This document shows positions 13,383-24,507 of a stretch of 60,000 bases of DNA, one piece after another (positions within the stretch are counted from its first letter, which is position 1; each line of letters begins with the position of its first letter). The stretch is from Antedon mediterranea (taxonomy: Eukaryota; Echinodermata; Crinoidea; Comatulida; Antedonidae), in assembly GCF_964355755.1 (NCBI RefSeq), contig NC_092675.1:18926912-18986911 (forward strand), written 5' to 3'. A model generated the notes under the pieces. That model was not told where the DNA came from, made no database searches, and was given only the letters and a program-made list of their open reading frames with translations. The position numbers were made by a program, and so were the translations under genes.

Positions 13383-14084
13383 TGTACTGATTTCTAATCA
13401 GTAGGTTAATTTGTATAGCGCCATCGTGCGGGTCCTTTTGGACAGATATGAGAACGTGATAATTAATTGTTTGTTTAGAGGACATAATAATCAACAAAGT
13501 TGTTATGTTGAATTTGAGCTACGATACCGGAACCGGTAATGCTTTGTTATAGATGTTTTTAGCTTTAGTTATGATACATTTAATATTCGTGACTCCTTCT
13601 TGCTTAGGCAGATTGGCATTATTTAGATGGCGAGGTCGTTTAGACTCGCCGCCTAGAGCATGGAGGGTTGGAGTGGCATGGCGGCCGGAGCAGGTTGTCA
13701 TGGGTGTCGCTGTTCTGTGGAGCCCACCTTTATGCCCTCAGTTTGTTTGTTTACATTGTTTATTTAAATTGTTATTTACTGATTATTATCATTACGTTTA
13801 CTGATAGCAGAATGATTGTAGGGATCAGGTGCCGTTTTCGGCCACCTCGACTTATATGGACTATACCATTATTATGATAGGGGTGTGGTGTATTATGTTT
13901 TATGTAGAGAAGGGTTTCTATTGAATGGGAAGACAATACAATTGTTCTGTTATGTAACCTACAGTACAAACTACAAGGAACAATACAGAACATCAAAAAC
14001 TAGCATGTTAAAAAGGCATGTTATTATTAGGTAGGCCTACTGTGTTAGGGAATCCCAAGATTTTGTAACAATATTACTATATTA

Positions 14085-14990
14085 ACTAAAGATATTTTAT
14101 ATAAAACAAATTTTATAGACAAATTTAATGAAGAACCATCTACTAACTGGATAAAGCCATTTAGGAAAAATAATAAACAAGTTGATCATAACGAGTGGTT
14201 TTTAAAGGCCCAAAGCAAAACGAAATTCCATGCAAAACAACGTTAACGGAATATACTATGTATAAAGGAACCAAACCTTGAACAATATTTGTTAGATAAA
14301 ACTAATTTTAAGAGTATCAATTTAAAATTTATAGCAAGATCAAACTCTCTAGATCTTGAGGGTCGTAGAAAATCCTGGTCAAATCATGACACAGGATTAT
14401 GTAAGATGTGTAGTACAAACGAAAAAGAAACAGTAAACCATTTTTTATTTAAATGTCCTTCATTAAACTCTGTTAGACAATAATTAAGTATGTACCGGGA
14501 TAATTTTAATTGTGGACCTCAGTTAAAACACCACTTTATGCTAGACAATTTATTCACTGAAAATGAAACATTAGGAAAAATCTTTGATTTTTATTGTAAA
14601 ACATATTTAATGAAAGCATGGGTTACTAGATCTACAATTTTATCCGCATTACCTCTCTCAACTAATTGATTAATATAGTAAACAAGCTACAGACATCTCT
14701 ATGAGGATGTATCTGTAAGTTTTATTTATTAGGCCTATCCTGCATTTTTGTTGTTCTGTTTTTATTTTTGTAGTTATATATATTGTACAATTTACATATT
14801 ATGTATTTTCATACAGATCTAATTAATTACTTTACATTTTGTTTTGATGTTATGTATTAGTATTTAGAACTTTGTGGCTTATGTTATTTGTAATTTTGTC
14901 TGTAAATTGGATGCACCATTAACTGATAAATGTGTGACACCGATATAAAGGTGATTCCTATGAATAAATAAATAAATAAAAACTATATAA
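14085..14990 (+). pseudogene. LINE fragment: C-terminal end of ORF2 plus 3' tail
   Basis: Conceptual translation is nearly continuous from about 14085 to 14670 with a few stops. It includes the zinc-finger pattern CKMC....ETVNHFLFKC (zf-RVT type) that ends many non-LTR retrotransposon ORF2 proteins. The 3' end is at about 14990 with an aataaataaataaa tail. It is 5' truncated, lacks the RT catalytic region, and is nested inside the DNA transposon at 13822-16390. Confidence 0.75.
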
Positions 14991-15439
14991 GTAGGTATAC
15001 TTACTTATTATATATAAAAACTAAACTAAACACTACAGTATAATCAAAATTAAAGCATATTAAATACTAGGCCTATGTTATTCCTATCTAGATTTAAACA
15101 CTTTAAATTTTTGTACAATCGGATTCGAAATTAGAAAATCTTAAATACTACAATATAATCGGAATTAAAACATCCTAAATACTACATTACAATCGGTTAA
15201 ATTACCTAAACTCTATAATGTTGTGAAATATGTACGAATGTTGGCAAATGCATTCTAATCGGCCCAATCCTATCGGTAGATAAATCATATTTTTTATTTT
15301 CTTGAACTAAACATAAATAAAACGAAAAAAATAAGGATTGATTTTCGAAAACATAATTGGTCTGACAGTATACATTAATTAAAGTAAAGGAAGTAGAGAT
15401 TGTTAACAATTATTGATAAGTATCTGGCAGTAGTGTTTG

Positions 15440-15825
15440 ACTAAAGCTAAATGGGTGGACATGTTGATCGTAGTTAAGAGGTTAAATAATAGGCTGTACT
15501 GCTTGAGGAAACTCGGTTCTTTGGGGTAAAGCAGGATATTTGTACTATAGAATGTTTATGTTTTACTAATCAGTGATGTTCTATTTGGGCATATTGTATA
15601 TTGGGCTAGGAATATCAGTAAGGGAATGTAAGGGGGATAAAGACCGAATTGAGAAGGTGCTGGGTAGAGCGTGGAAAGTAATTGGTTTGTCTAGTATGCA
15701 AATGCTTGACTCGTTCTACAGCGAACAGCTTGCCGATGTATTCCATGCTATATTGGAAGACACCAATCATCCTCTTCATGGCGACATTATCAGCTCCGTT
15801 TTACATTCGCTATTATAACGTTTTG
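15440..15825 (+). pseudogene. LINE fragment: region just after the reverse transcriptase, L2/CR1-like
   Basis: Frames with one or two shifts read RLNNRLYCLRKLGSLG, then a stretch ending RAWKVIG, then SEQLADVFHAILED and NHPLH. This order is characteristic of the C-terminal part of L2/CR1-type non-LTR retrotransposon proteins. The open part is 15573-15818. It is interrupted, 5' truncated and lies in the same DNA transposon as the other LINE piece. Confidence 0.55.
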
Positions 15826-16851
15826 ATGCAAACGTTGTTCAATTAAAACATGTATTTCTACACAGAAACGTTTAAAAACGTGTTTAAAACATTTTAGAAA
15901 GACCAAACCTAAAAACATGCAATGTCAAACGCTGTGTTTTCTGGGAACAAAATGGTACAGATTCACTGACAAAATTATAATGTTTATTGTTTTACTGATT
16001 ACCTAATAATCAGTATGTGATAAATGTACTACTGTCATCTTTATTAAATGTACTACTGTGTTATCGTTAGGTAAATTATATTTTTTATTTGTAACTGGAA
16101 TAAAAACTTTCTTTATATAATTTCTGTATCTATAAATCTGTAAAAATTATATAGAAATAAAGAGCTATAATATACTGCATTAACTTGAAAACTGAAATTA
16201 ATTCTACAGCATGCAGGGCGTAGTTGTTTTCCCTTTGTTGCTGAAACAACAAGAAAAACAAAAGAACAAAAGGAGCAGTATTTTAACACATTAACACACT
16301 CAATTAATAAATGGGACACCCCTATTTTCCCATCTTTTTATAATGGTATAGTCCATACAAGTCGAGGTGGCCGAAAACGGCACCTGATCCGATTGTAGAA
16401 GTTATGACGTGAACTTTAAGATTACTTTATAGTTATTTAGTCTATTTAAGATATGCAGATTTGCATCATGTATCACACAGTTAGCTGCACGTCATGGTGT
16501 GTTGTGCACATCTGAGCGGTCGTTCCGCTTGACGAAGCATAGATTACGTCATGTATGGTTGAGATACGTCATTGTTCTCTTCCTAAGATTTAATGTTGTA
16601 TTTACCTCAGTTTGAGGTTGTATTTGCTGATTGCTATTACTTGTTTGTTTTCAGTAATTTACGGCTAGAGGCTAGAGGCTAGAGGCTAGAGATTAGAGGC
16701 TAGAGATTAGAGGTTAGAGATATATGAAGAAATAAAGGCTGTAATACAGCATAAATGAGCCAGTAAATTCGTCGGTAGCGTTTCATTCTTAAGTACGTGT
16801 ACTTACAGTAAATTACGGAGGTATTTCAACCAATCCTGAAAGTAAAGCAAG

Positions 16852-19800
16852 ATGCCCGCTAGCACATCTGATCAAAAGGACAAGCTGAAACACTCCAGAA
16901 GAGTAAAAAGGGGAGCATTCACTAGAGCCTTAAATGTATTAAAAGCAGCGACAGCTGAAGAAAATGAGAAGGAAGTAGTAGAGAATGCTCTTGAAAGACT
17001 GCTAAATGCGTCTAATGGAGTAGAACAAGTTCATGATGCACTCGTTGCAATACTTGACACTGAACCTGAATTAAAAGAAGCAGAAACGTATATTGAAATT
17101 GTGTTATTAGAGTTCACACAAGGTCTGCAAATAGGGAAAAAATATTTAGCAGATATCAAGGCAAGGGAGACATCAGTGGTGGATACTACTACCAGCAACA
17201 GGGAGGATGATGACCGAAACGTAAGCAGCAATGCAATTGCGAAATTCCTAATGAAGAAAGATTTGATCAGCAATGGTTTGATTAAATTTGATGACAGTCC
17301 ATTAAATTACAGATCATGGATGGGTACGTTTAAGGCAATTGTCAAAGAGCTATCCTTGAGTGCACGAGAAGAGTGTGATTTGATGATTAAATGGCTAGGT
17401 CCTGAATCGAGGAAAATAGTAATGAGGTTAAGGGCGGTTCATCTAGACAACCCTGAAAATGGCCTAAAGGACATGTGGAAACGCTTAAATGAAGAGTATG
17501 GTGCCCCAGAGTTGATTGAGAGTGTTCTATTAAAGAAATTAGAGACCTTCCCGAGGATCAAAGATGACCATCAGCTGAAGGAAATGTCAGACCTGTTAAG
17601 GGAAATTGAAGTAGCGAAATCAGATAAAAGACTACCAGGATTGGCCTGCTTTGATACCGCAAGGGGTGTCAATATGGTGACAGAAAAACTATCATACCAA
17701 CTACAAGACCGGTGGCGTACAACCGGAGCAAGGTATAAAGCCGATAAAGATGTGTCGTTCCCGCCATTCAATGTTTTTGTAGAGTTTGTTGCAAAAGAGG
17801 CCAAGGTACGTAACGACCCGTCATTTCAGATTACATCTGCATCAAAAAGCCGTGATAGCCATAAGGGAAATAAATCTGGTGATTCCGCAAGAGCTTATAG
17901 TACTCAGTCCAAGCAGAAAAGGTGTTTTTGTTGTGACGGAAATCACACAGTGGAAGGATGTGATAAATTTAAGGGTTTAGAATTGAAACAGCGAGAAGAG
18001 CTAATAAGAAGGAAAGGATTATGTAGAGGTTGCTTGAAAAAAGGGCACGTATGGAGAGAATGTAAGTGCCGAAGGATTTGTGATATATGTAAAGGCGAGC
18101 ATCCTACTATCATGCATAGATATTCAAACAGTACTGCTGAACCACCTGTAGTATCTTCGAACAGTGCAGCTGAACCACCTGTAGTATCTTCAAACAGCGC
18201 AGATAAACCACCTGTAGTATCTTCAAACAATTTGTGCAGCAATACATGTGACAATGAACAGTGTTGCTCTTCAATAGTGCCTGTGTGGATTGAATATGAG
18301 AAACAGGAAAGCATAACATACGCCCTCCTTGATGAGCAGTCAGACTCCTGTTTTATCTCAGCAAAACTTGCACAAGAATTAAAAACCAAGGGTGTCCGCA
18401 TACAACTGGAAATATCAACAGTACTTACAAAGGGATGTGTTACTTCGGAGAAGATAAATGGTTTGAAGGTGAGAGGACTTAAAGAAGGGAAAACTATAAG
18501 TTTACCAGCAGCCTATACTCGGGATTCCATACCTGTATCAAGACACCAGATTCCTACTCCAAACTCAGTGAATGGTTGGCAACATCTACAGAAAATAAAA
18601 AGTGACTTAAGTCCACTTCTTAATATTGAAGTTGGTCTAATAATAGGCCACAATTGTTCTAGTGCACTGATGCCAAGGGAAGTGGTACGAGGTAATCATG
18701 ACGAAGATCCGTATGCAATTAAGACCTTATTAGGATGGGGTGTGGTAGGTGTCGTTAAGGCACGGAAGGGAGAACCCACCAACAATGTAAAGCAATTCTC
18801 CTTCAAAACAACTACTAAAGAAGTAATAAAGGTGCTGGAAAGAGATTTCTTGGATGATCGTATAAATGGAAAAATGATATCAGTCGAGGACACGAAATTC
18901 TTGAACGCTATGCAAAAAGGATGCAGAACAGAAAATGGATATATCCAACTGCCAGTACCATTTAAATTGGAAATTCCGAAGTTGCCTAACAACAAAGTAG
19001 CTGTTGGTAAGAGGTTAATTCAGCTGAGACACAAAATGATAAAACAGCCATCATTCGCTGCAAAATATAAAGAGTTTATGACTAGTATCATAGACAAAAG
19101 TCAGGCAGAAAAGGTACCTACAGAAGAACTTGAGTATGAAAAAGAGTATGGGACTGATGCTGCTGAATTCGTCCGCAGAGGATTCTACGTGGATGATGCC
19201 TTAAAGGCTGTTCCAACGATCGATGCTGCTATCAGTTTGATAAAGAGAACTGTGGATATGCTTAGCAGAGGCGGCTTTAGGTTGCACAAATTTCTCTCTA
19301 ATTCTCCAGAGGTATTGAAGTCCTTACCCGCCACGTCAATTGCTTCCAAAGTAAACCAGTTGGACTTGAGTGATCTTCCTACAGAGCGGACGTTGGGTAT
19401 ATTGTGGAATGCAGCGGAAGATACCTTTACATTTGAAGCCAATTTGAGAAATAAGCCATCAACTAGAAGAAGTATTCTGTCTACGGTGAGTGCTATATTT
19501 GACCCTCTTGGGTTTGTTGGTCCTTACGTTCTGTTGGGTAAACGCATATTGCCGGAGATTTGTGCTGGTGGTGCTGAATGGGATCATCCAGTTGGTGAAG
19601 AAACCCTTAGATCATGGGAAGAATGGAAAAAGCAATTGGTGTACTTGAAAGACGTCAGTATTGAAAGATGTTATAAGCCAATAAGCAATAGAAATTCAGA
19701 AATTGTATCCACCGAGCTACACCATTTTAGTGATGCGAGCGAGAAAGGATACGGTCAGTGTTCATACTTACGACTTGTTGATAAAGAAGGTAAAGTGAAG

Positions 19801-21708
19801 ACATCACTCTTAATTAGCAAATGCCGTGTAGCTCCTAAGAGAATGATAACTATACCAAGGTTGGAACTGGCAGCTGCAGTGGTATCGGTTAAGGTTGCAT
19901 CCATGCTGAAAGAAGAGATAGAGTATCCGAACGTCACTGAGTATTTCTGGACTGACAGCCAAGTAGTCATTGGATATATTAATAATGAAGCGAAAAGGTT
20001 TAACACCTTTGTAGCTAATAGGGTGCAACAAATTCACGATGCGAGCACTAGTGGTCAGTGGCACTACGTAAGCAGTGAGGATAATCCCGCTGATATTGCA
20101 TCACGTGGAATGGATGCTGAGAAATTGAGAGATTGCGAGAGGTGGTGGCATGGACCAGCTTTCTTAAACCGTGAAAAATATACAATCAACCAGTTACATA
20201 TTGAAATAAAAGATGACGATGTGGAAGTAAGGCAAGCTAAGGTGTTTGCAACACAAGTGAAAACTGAACTGATCCCAGACATGTTAAGAAGAACTTCCAG
20301 TTGGCACAAGGTACGACAAATACTTGCAAGGTGTTTAATCTTTATTTATAAATTAAGAGGATGGAAGCGATCCGGAGAAGTTACGGTAGAAGACCTAACT
20401 AGAAGTGAAAAATTGATAATTAAAGCTGTGCAATACAATGAATGGAAGGATTTGAATGCGCTGGTGAAGTTAGACCCAGTTGTAGACAACGATGGATTGC
20501 TGCGTGTAGGAGGTCGTTTAAAGAAAACTAATCTACCAGAAGAAATTAAACATCCAGTAATCATCCCTGCAAAAAGTGATTTAACCCGATTAATAGTCGG
20601 TCATTACCATAATCAAGTGTACCACCAAGGTAGAGGGATTACTCTTAATGCGGTGCGAGCTGCTGGGTTCTGGATGATAGGTGGCGTGGCATCTGTCTCA
20701 AGATATATTCACGACTGCACGGTATGTCGTCGACTTAGACGACCTACAGAACTCCAGCGTATGGCAGATCTACCAGTCGAAAGAGCCGAGGCAGGTCCTG
20801 CCTTTAGTTACTGTGGCGTAGACTTCTTTGGGCCGATCATTGTAAAAAATGGTAGAAAGGAACTTAAGCGCTATGGTGTGCTATTTACATGTTTGGTGTC
20901 TCGAAGTGTGCACCTGGAGATAGCCAGCTCGTTATCGACAGATTCCTTTATGAATGCCTTTCGCCGATTTTTATGTAGGAGAGGACCCGTCAGACAAATG
21001 AGGTCCGACCAAGGAACCAATTTTATTGGTGCCACAAGAGAGCTGAAGGAAGCAGTAAAGGAGATGGATCAAGAGGCAATTCGCATAAATATGCTAAGGT
21101 TAAATTGTGATTGGAAATTTAACACACCCACTGCAAGCCATCACGGAGGAGCTTGGGAGCGTATGATCAGAACAACCAGAAACATTTTTGATAGCTTAAT
21201 GCTTCAGCATAAGGCGTTATTGAATGATGACATGCTGAGCACATTTATGACAGAAGCAGAAGCAATAATTAACAGCAGACCTTTATGTGCTACTAACGAT
21301 GCATCTTTAGAACCGCTGACACCATTTCACTTGTTAACGATGAAAAGCAGTGCGGTGTATGCTCCGCCAGGAAACTTCAAAAGGGACGGGAAGTTTAGCC
21401 GGAAGCTCTGGAGAAGAGTCCAGCACCTGGCGGATACGTTTTGGAGTAGATGGCAAAAAGAATATATTATCAATTTACAGCAAAGACAGAAGTGGACTAA
21501 GAAGAAAAGAAACATAAGCATTGGAGATATTGTACTTTTGTATGAAGAAGGTGTCCTGAGAAATCATTGGGAGCTTGCTCGAGTTACCAACACCAAGCCG
21601 AGTGATGATGGTTTAGTGAGAAGCGTCACTGTCTTCGTTGGACGAAGAAGAACAACATTGGATAGGCCAGTAACCAAGATTGTGTTGTTGGTTCCTAAAG
21701 ATCAGTAA
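16852..21708 (+). CDS. BEL/Pao Gag-Pol polyprotein, 1618 residues, reverse transcriptase core deleted
   Basis: A single open frame starting 45 bases after the 5' LTR. Order: DUF1759 Gag region (about 145-300); zinc knuckles CFCC..., CRGCLKKGHVWREC and CDICKGEHPTIMH (about 358-423); three 11-residue repeats of the type SNSAAEPPVVS (425-460); an aspartic protease-like segment with LLDEQSDSCFI (about 493); an RT remnant; RNase H with FSDAS (D961); an integrase H2C2 finger (about 1251-1292); DDE residues D1324, D1386, E1436; and a C-terminal DUF5641 region. Within the RT the sequence jumps at about residues 757-763 straight to the segment holding YVDD (779-782). The fingers and first palm aspartate motif are therefore missing, and the reading frame is kept. 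The protein is shorter than usual BEL polyproteins by roughly that amount. Function without an active RT would need help in trans. Confidence 0.95.
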   Translation: MPASTSDQKDKLKHSRRVKRGAFTRALNVLKAATAEENEKEVVENALERLLNASNGVEQVHDALVAILDTEPELKEAETYIEIVLLEFTQGLQIGKKYLADIKARETSVVDTTTSNREDDDRNVSSNAIAKFLMKKDLISNGLIKFDDSPLNYRSWMGTFKAIVKELSLSAREECDLMIKWLGPESRKIVMRLRAVHLDNPENGLKDMWKRLNEEYGAPELIESVLLKKLETFPRIKDDHQLKEMSDLLREIEVAKSDKRLPGLACFDTARGVNMVTEKLSYQLQDRWRTTGARYKADKDVSFPPFNVFVEFVAKEAKVRNDPSFQITSASKSRDSHKGNKSGDSARAYSTQSKQKRCFCCDGNHTVEGCDKFKGLELKQREELIRRKGLCRGCLKKGHVWRECKCRRICDICKGEHPTIMHRYSNSTAEPPVVSSNSAAEPPVVSSNSADKPPVVSSNNLCSNTCDNEQCCSSIVPVWIEYEKQESITYALLDEQSDSCFISAKLAQELKTKGVRIQLEISTVLTKGCVTSEKINGLKVRGLKEGKTISLPAAYTRDSIPVSRHQIPTPNSVNGWQHLQKIKSDLSPLLNIEVGLIIGHNCSSALMPREVVRGNHDEDPYAIKTLLGWGVVGVVKARKGEPTNNVKQFSFKTTTKEVIKVLERDFLDDRINGKMISVEDTKFLNAMQKGCRTENGYIQLPVPFKLEIPKLPNNKVAVGKRLIQLRHKMIKQPSFAAKYKEFMTSIIDKSQAEKVPTEELEYEKEYGTDAAEFVRRGFYVDDALKAVPTIDAAISLIKRTVDMLSRGGFRLHKFLSNSPEVLKSLPATSIASKVNQLDLSDLPTERTLGILWNAAEDTFTFEANLRNKPSTRRSILSTVSAIFDPLGFVGPYVLLGKRILPEICAGGAEWDHPVGEETLRSWEEWKKQLVYLKDVSIERCYKPISNRNSEIVSTELHHFSDASEKGYGQCSYLRLVDKEGKVKTSLLISKCRVAPKRMITIPRLELAAAVVSVKVASMLKEEIEYPNVTEYFWTDSQVVIGYINNEAKRFNTFVANRVQQIHDASTSGQWHYVSSEDNPADIASRGMDAEKLRDCERWWHGPAFLNREKYTINQLHIEIKDDDVEVRQAKVFATQVKTELIPDMLRRTSSWHKVRQILARCLIFIYKLRGWKRSGEVTVEDLTRSEKLIIKAVQYNEWKDLNALVKLDPVVDNDGLLRVGGRLKKTNLPEEIKHPVIIPAKSDLTRLIVGHYHNQVYHQGRGITLNAVRAAGFWMIGGVASVSRYIHDCTVCRRLRRPTELQRMADLPVERAEAGPAFSYCGVDFFGPIIVKNGRKELKRYGVLFTCLVSRSVHLEIASSLSTDSFMNAFRRFLCRRGPVRQMRSDQGTNFIGATRELKEAVKEMDQEAIRINMLRLNCDWKFNTPTASHHGGAWERMIRTTRNIFDSLMLQHKALLNDDMLSTFMTEAEAIINSRPLCATNDASLEPLTPFHLLTMKSSAVYAPPGNFKRDGKFSRKLWRRVQHLADTFWSRWQKEYIINLQQRQKWTKKKRNISIGDIVLLYEEGVLRNHWELARVTNTKPSDDGLVRSVTVFVGRRRTTLDRPVTKIVLLVPKDQ

Positions 21709-21833
21709 TCTAACACTGCATTTGTAGAAATTATATAATTTAGTAATTGTTTGAATCTTACTTCGTTTATCATTGATAATTATACCATTGTTTAATTTGT
21801 TTGTTAGAAATTGTAGTCAATTTATGGGAGGCC

Positions 21834-22695
21834 TGTACTGATTTCTAATCAGTAGGTTAATTTGTATAGCGCCATCGTGCGGGTCCTTTTGGACAGATAT
21901 GAGAACGTGATAATTAATTGTTTGTTTAGAGGACATAATAATCAACAAAGTTGTTATGTTGAATTTGAGCTACGATACCGGAACCGGTAATGCTTTGTTA
22001 TAGATGTTTTTAGCTTTAGTTATGATACATTTAATATTCGTGACTCCTTCTTGCTTAGGCAGATTGGCATTATTTAGATGGCGAGGTCGTTTAGACTCGC
22101 CGCCTAGAGCATGGAGGGTTGGAGTGGCATGGCGGCCGGAGCAGGTTGTCATGGGTGTCGCTGTTCTGTGGAGCCCACCTTTATGCCCTCAGTTTGTTTG
22201 TTTACATTGTTTATTTAAATTGTTATTTACTGATTATTATCATTACGTTTACTGATAGCAGAATGATTGTAGAAGTTATGACGTGAACTTTAAGATTACT
22301 TTATAGTTATTTAGTCTATTTAAGATATGCAGATTTGCATCATGTATCACACAGTTAGCTGCACGTCATGGTGTGTTGTGCACATCTGAGCGGTCGTTCC
22401 GCTTGACGAAGCATAGATTACGTCATGTATGGTTGAGATACGTCATTGTTCTCTTCCTAAGATTTAATGTTGTATTTACCTCAGTTTGAGGTTGTATTTG
22501 CTGATTGCTATTACTTGTTTGTTTTCAGTAATTTACGGCTAGAGGCTAGAGGCTAGAGGCTAGAGGCTAGAGGCTAGAGATTAGAGGCTAGAGATTAGAG
22601 GTTAGAGATATATGAAGAAATAAAGGCTGTAATACAGCATAAATGAGCCAGTAAATTCGTCGGTAGCGTTTCATTCTTAAGTACGTGTACTTACA
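21834..22695 (+). repeat. 3' LTR of BEL/Pao element
   Basis: 862 bp, TG...CA, directly after the purine tract. It contains six ggctaga units near 22537-22580 where the 5' LTR has four. It is otherwise identical to the 5' LTR by eye, and the ATCAC target duplication follows it. Confidence 0.95.
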
Positions 22696-23186
22696 ATCAC
22701 ACTTGATAAGTTAAAGTTGTTACAGAATAGATTAAAATGTAGTGTGATTACTATCTCAGTATCAATATATGGTCTGGATATGATGTTTTTTTAAATAATT
22801 CTGAGTGACCGTCACAACAAACAATAACAATAACTTATTATGAGGTGTTTATGATACAAATATGAGACAAACATATTTTTTTGTCATATAAGTTTCTGAC
22901 AGAAAAATATGGTGGTCCCTTTGTACAGAACAATCATGCAATTAATACAAAGTTCTATTTCTACGGTAGTAGCCTACAACACAAAATGAATAATTTTGCT
23001 ATTAATTATTAAATATAATAGGCCTATAAAATCAATTAATCTGCTTGTTGCATCACAATCTTTGGTGAGAGTTTTGTATAACATTTTATACTTAGCTCAA
23101 TATACTGTAATTTTATTAAAACACATGCCGCGTCTCTCTGACCGTTTTCCGTTCCGTATAAATTGTATGTACATCAAAATGTAGTG
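22696..23186. other. Intergenic stretch after BEL insertion
   Basis: The sequence from 22696 continues what was adjacent to 13382 before the BEL insertion. AT-rich; I see no exon or repeat family. Confidence 0.5.
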
Positions 23187-23356
23187 CAATTTTCTTCTGA
23201 CGAAGTAATACCAAAAAAGACAAAGCCTTCTGCTTCATTTAGTTCTTCTGGACTTTGACCTGTATTTGTACTCAAAATGCATTCATTTGAAAATGCATTG
23301 AACGACGAAAAAGAAACGCACACATCGTCATTGCCGCATTCTAAGGAACATGCACC

Positions 23357-24116
23357 GAACTACTTTATTTGCTTATCTAACTTCAAATACATATAAACAT
23401 ATATTTGTGTTTATCTCGATTTCTGTAAAAATAATCATGATTATGTATTATTTATACTTTTGACCTATTGTATCGTTATACTGTTATCCAATTGTTTTTT
23501 AGTTTTATTTTCTATGTATAAGTTTTTTTGTTTTGTTTTTTTTCAGTGAGACATTTTAGCTTATTTAGTTTATACATTGATAGACCAGTTAGATATACCA
23601 ATAACTAATCATTAAACAAATAAAATCTTGTACTTGCTGTTTGCTATATCTATAATTGCAAGTACATATAAACATATATTTGTGCTTATTTCGATTTATG
23701 TAGTAATTTTATCATGATTATGTATTATTTATACTGTTCACCTATTGTACCTTTATTCTGTTTTTTTTTTGTTTTTTTGTTTTTTTTGTTTTTTAGTTTT
23801 TTTTTTATTTACTATGTATAAGTATTTTTTTTTTCTGTCTGACATTTTGTAAGTAGGCCCTAATGTGTATTTACTACTGACCTATTGCATCGATTTATTG
23901 ATTTGCTCGTTATACAATTGTTTTTAAGTATCTACTCAAGTGTGCAATTACTACTGTACATTTGTTTTTGGTTTTTTTTTTCAATGTAAGTTAATTATGT
24001 AAGTTTTATCATCATTTACCTTTTATATGTTGTTGTTTATATTTGTATGGACGCACCACCAAAAGGTGTGTGCCACTGATTCGAAAGTGAGTACCAATAA
24101 ATACTGAATACTGAAT
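23357..24116 (+). mobile_element. LINE 3'-end insertion splitting the PAN exon of the pseudogene
   Basis: The intact paralog reads catgcaccagagctcac without a break; here 760 bp separate catgcacc from agagctcac. The insert is non-coding, contains two related blocks (about 23382-23540 and 23656-23840, sharing acatataaacatatatttgt), several T-runs, and ends gaatactgaatac. That short-repeat tail follows cgcaccacc...gtgtgccactgattcgaaag, the same 3' family seen at 12770-13010. Confidence 0.75.
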
Positions 24117-24507
24117 ACCAGAGCTCACTGCCATTACACGTCTGACTACGTCTTCAGCTGCCGGAGACTTGCCTTTCATCACAAGTTTATATTTTGTATA
24201 AACAGTGGTGGAAAGTGTAAATACCGACTTATTAAAATGGCATACGGCACATGATATCACACTACGGGCATCATTACCACTTATATTACGCTTAATTAAT
24301 AATTAAAAGCTGAAGGTGTTAGCAAAATGACTAGGCCTATAGGTACAATTACTTTGGCTACATGCAGTGTTTGTTGAAGGAATGGTGAACGGATTTCAAT
24401 GTACTGGTAGGTTACATTTCTTAAACTGCTTTGATGTTTCACATAATTTTGTGTTATGTTCCTGTTTTAGCAGTAATGTACATTACGTGTAATGGGGTAA
24501 TCTTACC

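Larger units (their letters stand above)
13822..16390. mobile_element. DNA transposon with 51-bp terminal inverted repeats inside the BEL LTR
   Basis: The 2569-bp insert starts ggatcaggtgccgttttcgg and ends with the inverted copy. The inverted repeats at 13822-13872 and 16340-16390 differ at one base and continue loosely inward (aggggtgt). The flanking 8-bp duplication gattgtag is perfect (13814-13821, 16391-16398). The interior carries LINE remnants (14085-14990 and about 15440-15820) but no transposase that I can recognise, so this is a non-autonomous or gutted copy. The 8-bp duplication and GG start are compatible with Merlin- or hAT-like elements; the superfamily is not settled. Confidence 0.9.
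13383..16807 (+). repeat. 5' LTR of BEL/Pao element, split by DNA transposon
   Basis: LTR parts are 13383-13821 and 16391-16807. Positions 16391-16398 repeat the last eight LTR bases, gattgtag, as the target duplication of the inserted transposon. Removing the insert and one duplication leaves 848 bp, against 862 bp in the 3' LTR. The 14-bp gap is exactly two ggctaga repeat units. Confidence 0.93.
13383..22695 (+). mobile_element. BEL/Pao LTR retrotransposon, near complete, with nested insertion
   Basis: Flanked by a 5-bp target duplication ATCAC (13378-13382 and 22696-22700). The LTR is 862 bp at the 3' end (21834-22695). The 5' LTR is 13383-13821 plus 16399-16807, interrupted by a DNA transposon. 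LTRs begin TGTACTG and end TTACA. The only difference I could find between them is two extra 7-bp ggctaga units in the 3' copy, so insertion was recent. A purine tract, tatgggaggcc, abuts the 3' LTR. One polyprotein ORF (16852-21708) fills the interior; no envelope gene is present. I could not identify the primer binding site just after 16807. Confidence 0.95.

Noticed and set aside
13145-13390. Frame ending near the 5' LTR, containing MSKKEKARSLLSSSPTKRQ
   Set aside because: A weak similarity to noncoding sequence near 29667 suggests an old repeat. There is no domain, and the stop lies in the LTR.
13519-13804. Open frames at 13519-13804 and again at 21970-22255
   Set aside because: They are the same LTR sequence in two copies. 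They have no domain and are not expected to code.
17031-21521. Numerous minus-strand frames across the BEL polyprotein
   Set aside because: Shadows of the plus-strand polyprotein with no family signal.
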